Source: Sclerodactyla briareus (lineage: Eukaryota > Echinodermata > Holothuroidea > Dendrochirotida > Sclerodactylidae). From it: a stretch of 64,000 bases of DNA. The stretch spans positions 62,001 through 126,000 of the forward strand of contig JAODTK010001799.1 of NCBI GenBank assembly GCA_026419785.1, given 5' to 3'. Under the pieces are notes generated by a model that was given only the letters and a program-made list of their open reading frames with translations, was not told the DNA's origin and searched no databases. Every line of letters starts with the position of its first letter. Within the stretch, counting starts at the first letter, position 1. The translations under genes and the position numbers were made by a program. Below, one piece after another: positions 57,953 to 64,000 of this stretch.

Positions 57953-58870
57953 GAAAATTCAGGATGAGACTTAGTGGTCATTTTGGCGTGTTGGTGTGTG
58001 GTTGCTGGTGTGTGGTCAAGTTGTTTAGCAGGATTTCTCACAACCGTGAGGCCGACTTATGAACCGAACTTTTGTGTGTACCCCGGGAATGGGGGTACAC
58101 GATCTGATTAATTAGGCATCACAAGTCATTATTAAGAGTTTGGTAATTAGCTAATTTTAGTAATTTATGACATTGTTTAAAAAGCTTGTTGCCAGATTCG
58201 CAAGAAGCTGTATTGCTATCCTGATGTAGTCTGGCATGTAGTACCTGGAGACAGTAGAAGACTGATTAGATTTTCAGCCTAAATTAATATGCTATTTAAG
58301 TGGTCTAATTGCATAATTTAGGCGAAGTTTGTCGGATTTTGTCGGATTTTCACGAAACTTGGTGGATGGAGGTGGCGACCTATGGCTCCCGAGAATTTAA
58401 GTGACGTCGGGGTCACTGGATGGTTAATTTAATGTGTATAATTGCAAATTTATGCATTTTTGAAAGATCCTGCTCATTTTAAAGGTACAGCTGGGGTCAG
58501 TAGAGGTCAGTGTGTGCTGATCTATCCAGTTCCAACTTGGTAAGAATCGGCGCAAACTCAGTTAGGTATGGTCCGTTAACATTTTTCTGGCTTATGATGT
58601 GGTTGATGTTCAGACTTTGAGTGATCCATCATATATAGCTTCTGTTAGAATAAGAAGGGGAACGAGTAAAACATAGCTCCTGAGACAATTTTAATGCTGT
58701 TATAAGATCATGTATTGCCTAATTTGCTCATTTTTCCAATTTCCAACTTGGAAGAATTTCGCCAAAATTAGTAGGTATGGTCCGTTAATATTTATGAATC
58801 TGATGTGTTTGTTGTTAATGAATTTGATTGAATTCCATATGAATAGCTCACGTTAGAATCATATGGTCGA
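57953..58870 (+). repeat. Dispersed repeat R1, second copy, 5' and middle part
   Basis: It follows the 50.3-kb copy block by block (GATGAGACTTAGTGGTCA, GGATTTCTCACAACCGTGAG, ATGTAGTCTGGCATGTAG, AATTTCCAACTTGGAAGAA, TTTGATTGAATTCCATATGA) but with many more single-base gaps. The block from TTTCCAACTTGG to GAATTCCAT occurs twice here (about 58.50-58.66 and 58.72-58.86 kb). The copy stops after CACGTTAGAATCA, where its continuation would be GCACGG. Confidence 0.65.
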
Positions 58871-59386
58871 TCAGGGGGGAGGGGAGATGTATCCTCCCCC
58901 AATATGGGGGCAGGGGGATTGCCCTATGTAATCATCCCCCCCAATATTTGAGCAAACAGTCACTAAAAAAAATTGGATGAATTTCGACAAATGTTAGTCT
59001 TTTCTAAAGTAGTCATCTACGAGCGAAGTCGGAGAATATACAACCATTGCCAGTGACAACCTCACTCTATTCATGACTTCTGCCACGCAATATATATTTT
59101 TCTATTTACTATTATTTTGTTTGAATGTACCGCGCTCGCACGTCCGTAGTCGTACAATGAACAAACACTGACATTACCCGGCAGGTGGTCGGGTATGTAT
59201 TAACCCAAAGCTCAACTTCGTGTAGAGGCTAACTCGCAAAGATGAAATCATGTAACGGCAGATTCAATAGAGTACAGTGTGTCGCATGACGGTGACTGTA
59301 CAGAGAAAGTGGAGACTTCCGACCAGAAGACCTCGACGGTGGATTAATTCCAGTGCAAATGAGTCTAAGGCCAGGGCGGCGATCAT

Positions 59387-59408
59387 GGGGGGGGGGGGGG
59401 GGGGGTGG
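59387..59408 (+). repeat. Poly-G run
   Basis: A G homopolymer followed by a G-rich stretch, one of several G/C runs in the last 6 kb (also near 61.43, 62.44, 62.68, 62.86 and 63.44 kb). Confidence 0.85.
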
Positions 59409-61549
59409 GGCGGTGGGACGGCGCTCCTCTCCAATATTTGGGCTGGGCCAATGCTTTTGCCCCCCCCCTTCAAATATTGAAGCTGGATGCTATTTCGCGA
59501 CACTGTATCCGACAATCTATCAGCAACCATGTGTTTAAACAAATGCACAATGCCATGACCTAAATGTTCAAGTTTAGTGAATTTTGCTGCTCCATTTTCG
59601 AATTTTTGATTGATGATTTAATGATGTTTTAAGTCCTCAACCTATCAATTAAAGTTATCTATGAAGAGGGTTCTGCCTCCTTCAATCCCTATTGTTTGCA
59701 CAAGACTGGCATCACCAGCTTGGTGTGCCTCTCCTTCATTGTACGTGGTCAAAAAATCGCTATCTTAAGGTGAAGGGGGTTGTTGTTTGCAAGCGACGGG
59801 GTAGGTCTACCCACCCCTGGCGGATCTGTGATTTTTATCTATTATTGGTGCGACCACGTGTTGAAAGTTGAGTACACTAGCTGTGCACATTCTATCACTA
59901 TGAGGGGCACACGGTTGCGGCATCGATACTAAAGCAACTAGGGCGCACACACCATTGCTTGTCAGAACAGGCATAATGCAAAATCAATGTGAAGAAAAGG
60001 TTGTCCAAAAGTGAAGTCCGTAATATGCCTGAATGTTTGATTGGAATGCCCAAAGTGTACCAAATCTTGTGGTCGTGAGGGGAGGAATGTTGGGGCGACG
60101 CGCTAAAGGTCTACCTCCTGGTAGGACCTAGTGTTTGTTTTGGCAAAAGATGGTTATCTGCAAATTTAAAATAGAGTATTCGGCAATCAATTTATGGGTA
60201 CGACACTTTTTTAAAGTTGGTTGCGTGCAAGGTGCACATACGAAGGGGACAGGCACACGAAGGCCATCAAAGAGTCGGCCAGGAAACGCCACAATTTCGT
60301 GCAAAGACATCGATTAAATTTTTTGGTGAAGGACAAGTTATATCCAAAAAATGCTTGTCTTTTAGATGGAATGGCCAAAAGTGTAAATGTTTCGCGGCGC
60401 ACTTCGCGCGCAGTGCGTTTTATTCTGTGTTTAACATTCTGACCAAAAGTCATGGCTCCAAGTAGAAGTCCTCCAATCGACACTGTGGTCAGTAAAGAAG
60501 ATAAAAACGAGGGGATGGGCCCGTAATATTTGAGTGAAAAACTCAGGCATGCCCTTATCGTAAGTGATTGGCAGAGGGGTCAGTGCGATGTCGATCGTTT
60601 GGTCAAATCGGATTCTGCCGAATCTCGCGCTTCGCGCGAAAGTAGTGGTTGTTGGCATTGCCCATTTCGATTATCCTCATGACGAAACCTCAATTGCATC
60701 GTATTTCAGAATGTCACAGACCCCCCACTGCAAAACCTTGTGAAATTGATCCCCCTTAGGGCGATAAGTTTTTGGAGAACCTTTCCTGAAATGAAAATTT
60801 GTATCAATGTTAGGAATGCTGCCTACTGTCCCTTAAGGCCATGGGAAGTGCCGTTTCCTGCAATCTAGGACGTCTTCAAACGAAAAAAAATTTCTTGTAC
60901 GATCCGCTCCAACCTATGATGGCGCCCAGATGGTTTACTTGTCCGTCCTCCCCACCGCCAACGACAAATCGCCGCCTAGACTACGGAAATATATTGAATA
61001 GTGGTCGGAGGGGATTGACTTAGATAACAACCAAACCATTTGAGATTCGGTATTAGATTGGTATCAACAACAGTGAAGACTGGGAATGCCGCGGGGTAGT
61101 CCATTACCGTTTGATGGCGGGCAAAACCTGGCATTCTCAGAAAACCGCAACTAGCGTAAACAATAATGGGAAATACCTCATGAAATACCAATCCTTGGCT
61201 ATCCCTGGCCGGGGACGCATATATTTTTTTGCAGGGCGTATAGGCAATAGGGCAGTTTTCTACCTCATTTCAACCATCGAATGGTTATTTAAGATTTAGT
61301 CGTCAAAATCCTCAACAGGACATAAACGCAAGCTTGTATTGAGGACCCGGTTCGTTTCATTGTTTCTATGAAGAGATACATATGTATGGATAAATTGGTT
61401 ATTATAGAGAACAACAAGCATATTTAAACATGGGGGGGGGGCGTCATTGAGCAAGAAGATTATCGTATAATCTTGTATTGAATCATAAAACTGTCATTTA
61501 ATCTACTACTCTTTTCGAGTATTTTTTGTAAGTGCTGAGAGAATGGTAG

Positions 61550-61905
61550 CATGCATATTCGCATCACCACTGCCGAGCTAACGTGCAGTTCTTAACCTCT
61601 GCATCATCACACACTGCCGAACTACCACATAGAGGTGGTAACGGACTGTGCATCACACCACTGCCGACTAATGCATAGAGGTGGTAACGACCTGTGCATC
61701 ACCACTGCTCCCAAACTAACAATAGGGGATAATGAAAAAAAAAAAACCCTGTGTAGCATCACTTCCGAACTACTAACGCATAAGGTGGTAACAACATGTG
61801 CTTCGCCACTGCAACTAATGCATAGAGGTGGTGCGAAAACCTATCCCTTACCACTGCCACACTGACGCAACTAGTGGTAACACCTGTGTCATCATTACTT
61901 GCCGA
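61550..61905 (+). repeat. Tandem repeat of about 50 bp, indel-rich
   Basis: About seven imperfect copies of a unit containing GCATCACCACTGCCGAACTA and ATGCATAGAGGTGGTAACGA. Copy lengths vary through single-base losses and one A-run insertion (61736-61746). Confidence 0.75.
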
Positions 61906-62212
61906 AATAACACGAAGTAGAACACACTGTTCCCCACTGCTAAGATTTCGGTTTAATTTTGTAAGACAATGGTTGGAGTACACAAAAAATCCTTCCTCCC
62001 AAAAAACCTTCCCCCTTCCTCCCCGACAAGCCGTTTTAACATGCTTAAGTGCCCTGGCACCCCTCTCCTTCCATCTGAGAGGGTCTCATGTGCCGAAAAT
62101 TTTCCTTGTAAGGTCCGCGCCAACCAATGGGTGCGCCCCGCCTAAATATTCCTGCAATTCCATCACACCCATTCACCCCCCTCATCTTCAACAAACGGAA
62201 ATCGACGCCTAG

Positions 62213-62910
62213 GTAGAATAAAGCACGGAGGACCGAGTGAACCATAGCTCCTTTTGACAATTTTACTGCTGTTTTAATCTGCCCACAAGCAACCTCTCTT
62301 ACCCAACCAATTTGATTATGTTGATTAGACCTAAAAAAAATACTGTACATTTTTCTTTCCTCTCTTCTTAACCTGGGGACGCGTGCCCAACGCGGGCATC
62401 CTGTCTGCTGCATGGGGTTAGGTTGTTGTGTTTTTGGTGTGGGAGGGGGGGGGGGTGTTGCTGCCGCTGGCCGGGGGGGGGATGGCATGTCCTGGCTGCT
62501 TGGAAAATCAAAGGCACTGAATAATAAGGAAATTTGGATTTTTTAAAAGGCAAAGATGCCGGGGCTGCTAAGGGGTTTTTGAACATTTCAAGTTTGGATT
62601 GTGGTAAAGAAGTGAGTTTACTACCTGAGCGATAAAACTTTATTCAAATTTGAGTATTTGTGGAGAGAAGAGTGGGGAGGGGGGGGGGGGCAGAAGAAAA
62701 AAAAGCAATTGAGGGACTTTTGTATTAAGATTCAAACGTATTGGTCAGTTATTTTAGGATTTGAGGTGTTTATATGTGATGTCGTTGACATGACAAGGGT
62801 CTGCATGAATAGTTGGTTGTTTGTGTAGTGAATAATGGAAACCACCGATCGCGCAACAGGCGGGGGGCGGGGGGGGGGGGCCGGGAGAACATTTTTGGCG
62901 GCGCCTGGTT
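62213..62910 (+). repeat. Dispersed repeat R1, 3' part, interrupted by an insertion
   Basis: It resumes R1 with GTAGAATAAAGCACGGAGGA, CCATAGCTCCTTTTGACAA, ACCAATTTGATTATG and TCTTAACCTGGGGACGCG, breaks at about 62390, then continues at about 62770 with TCGTTGACATGACAAGGGTC and GATCGCGCAACAGGCG. The roughly 375 bp between the two parts is not in the 51-kb copy. Confidence 0.65.
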
Positions 62911-63324
62911 TTCTCTACCAATGAACTGGTTAGTTTCAAGCTAGTGTATTACACATAGTTATTTTTTAAACGAGAAGCTACCAGAAACCCAAAAAGGAGT
63001 TTAAGTTGGCTCTCATAAAGGTGGTCCAGAGAATCATCGGAGGTCGGGTTATGCACGACTATGTGATTTACTGATGTAGTCGATTTCCACAAATTTGGTT
63101 GAATCTCGACCTTTACAATCAGTTGTCATGACCAGGGTAGTGGTCATTTCTGAGGTATAGAGGCAACAAGTGCGAAAGTATCAGAACAGTGGGGCGGTTT
63201 TTTAGCCCAAAATATTCGAAAAGAATGTGCTTTGTGATACAAGCATCAAATTTGGCACACATGGAATTGACATGTTGCGAACATTTTCAGAATATTGGGA
63301 TTGGGCCACTCAGAATTATCTCTT

Positions 63325-63625
63325 TATGTCCCCATATGGATTTCAAAATGGCCGCCATTGATGAAAACTACATTTGCGATTATATCTGGGCCAAATGCTG
63401 CTGTTTACTTCATTTGGTCTGTCTAATATACGCGATTTTTGGGGGGGGGGGGGGCAAGGATTCCATGGTGGACAACTGCATGGCGTATTTTACCAATGAG
63501 CCGCCAGATTGGATTTCAAAATGGCCGCCATATGAATTCTACATTTGCGATTATCTCTGAATCAAATGCTGTTATTGACTTCGTTTTGGTGTCTAAAATA
63601 TGTTTTAGGGGGCAAGGAATCCAAT
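63325..63625 (+). repeat. Tandem duplication of a 173-bp 'AAAATGGCCGCCAT' unit
   Basis: Two units share GGATTTCAAAATGGCCGCCA, CTACATTTGCGATTAT[AC]TCTG, AAATGCTG and GGGGCAAGGA at a spacing of about 173 bp. No protein domain is evident in the 123-codon frame across them. Confidence 0.65.
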
Positions 63626-64000
63626 GGTACTAATTTCTCAAAATTAAATACACAATCCAGTCAGTTCTTAAGGAGGAGGAGGAGGAAGGGCTGCAGCATG
63701 GTAAGAGGCTGCATCCCCTTCAGCCTACTTGGTCTCTGAAGGCTAGTATATTATCAGTATGGAAGAAGATTACGTGTAAATACCATTTTACCAAGTTCAG
63801 CACTGCCACAAGTGAATGTATGTGGTGGACCTCATCGTCAGCATGTGCATGCAGTCCCCTTCACACACGCAGGGGGCTGTACACTGAGAGCAGCCTTTTG
63901 CATTTGCAGCGCTTGACACCAACCCTTCGGCACTTGCAGAAATCAACTCAATGCAGCTATGAGCTGCTTCAGGTAGCCTGGTCCAGTCATGGTGGTAGTG

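Larger units (their letters stand above)
58871..62212. repeat. About 3.3 kb of non-R1 DNA between two R1 parts
   Basis: It begins with G/C homopolymer-rich sequence (CCTCCCCCAATATGGGGGCA) and includes two related segments, about 60.83-60.99 kb and 62.04-62.21 kb, sharing CGAAAA...TTTCTTGTA, CCGC[GT]CCAACC, GGCGCCC/GTGCGCC and ATCGCCGCCTAG/ATCGACGCCTAG. It also contains a tandem repeat at 61.55-61.90 kb. No reading frame with a recognisable domain was seen. It may be one or more nested insertions. Confidence 0.45.

Overview
This is eukaryotic DNA from an animal. Coding exons are short and separated by long introns with standard GT-AG borders, and most of the window is dispersed-repeat remnants, tandem repeats and microsatellites. 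There is no prokaryotic gene organisation. The one recognisable host gene is a chordin-like BMP antagonist. The repeat content (CR1/L2-type LINE ends, several tRNA-derived SINEs, foldback MITEs) and frequent TAGGCCTA words suggest a marine invertebrate deuterostome, possibly an echinoderm. That placement is inference only.

Layout: 1-35,990 has no gene I can support. It holds two decayed LINE reverse-transcriptase fragments (about 2.9-3.7 kb and 7.16-7.77 kb), SINE copies, half of a foldback MITE, local duplications and simple repeats. From 35,993 to 54,211 on the + strand lies the chordin-like gene: a signal-peptide exon, VWC module 1, the first half of VWC2, a linker exon, VWC3 in two exons, and three exons for the C-terminal region. 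Introns carry SINEs, two related MITE copies, a (GAT)n tract and a 41-bp minisatellite with a 123-bp higher-order period. From 54,212 to 64,000 is 3' flank made largely of repeat copies, one of which appears split by about 3.3 kb of other DNA.

The most interesting point is a contradiction inside the gene. Splice sites, intron phases and the cysteine framework are kept almost throughout, yet five exons each carry a one-base frame break and a sixth has lost its donor GT, apparently also by one base. The exon for the second half of VWC2 was not found. Either this is a draft assembly with uncorrected indels or a recently decayed gene. The clustering of indels in the repeats at 57.7-63 kb favours the first. 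No unmistakably new biological system was found; the foldback MITE family, the SINE families sharing a central block, and the nested 3' repeat are the best candidates for undescribed elements.
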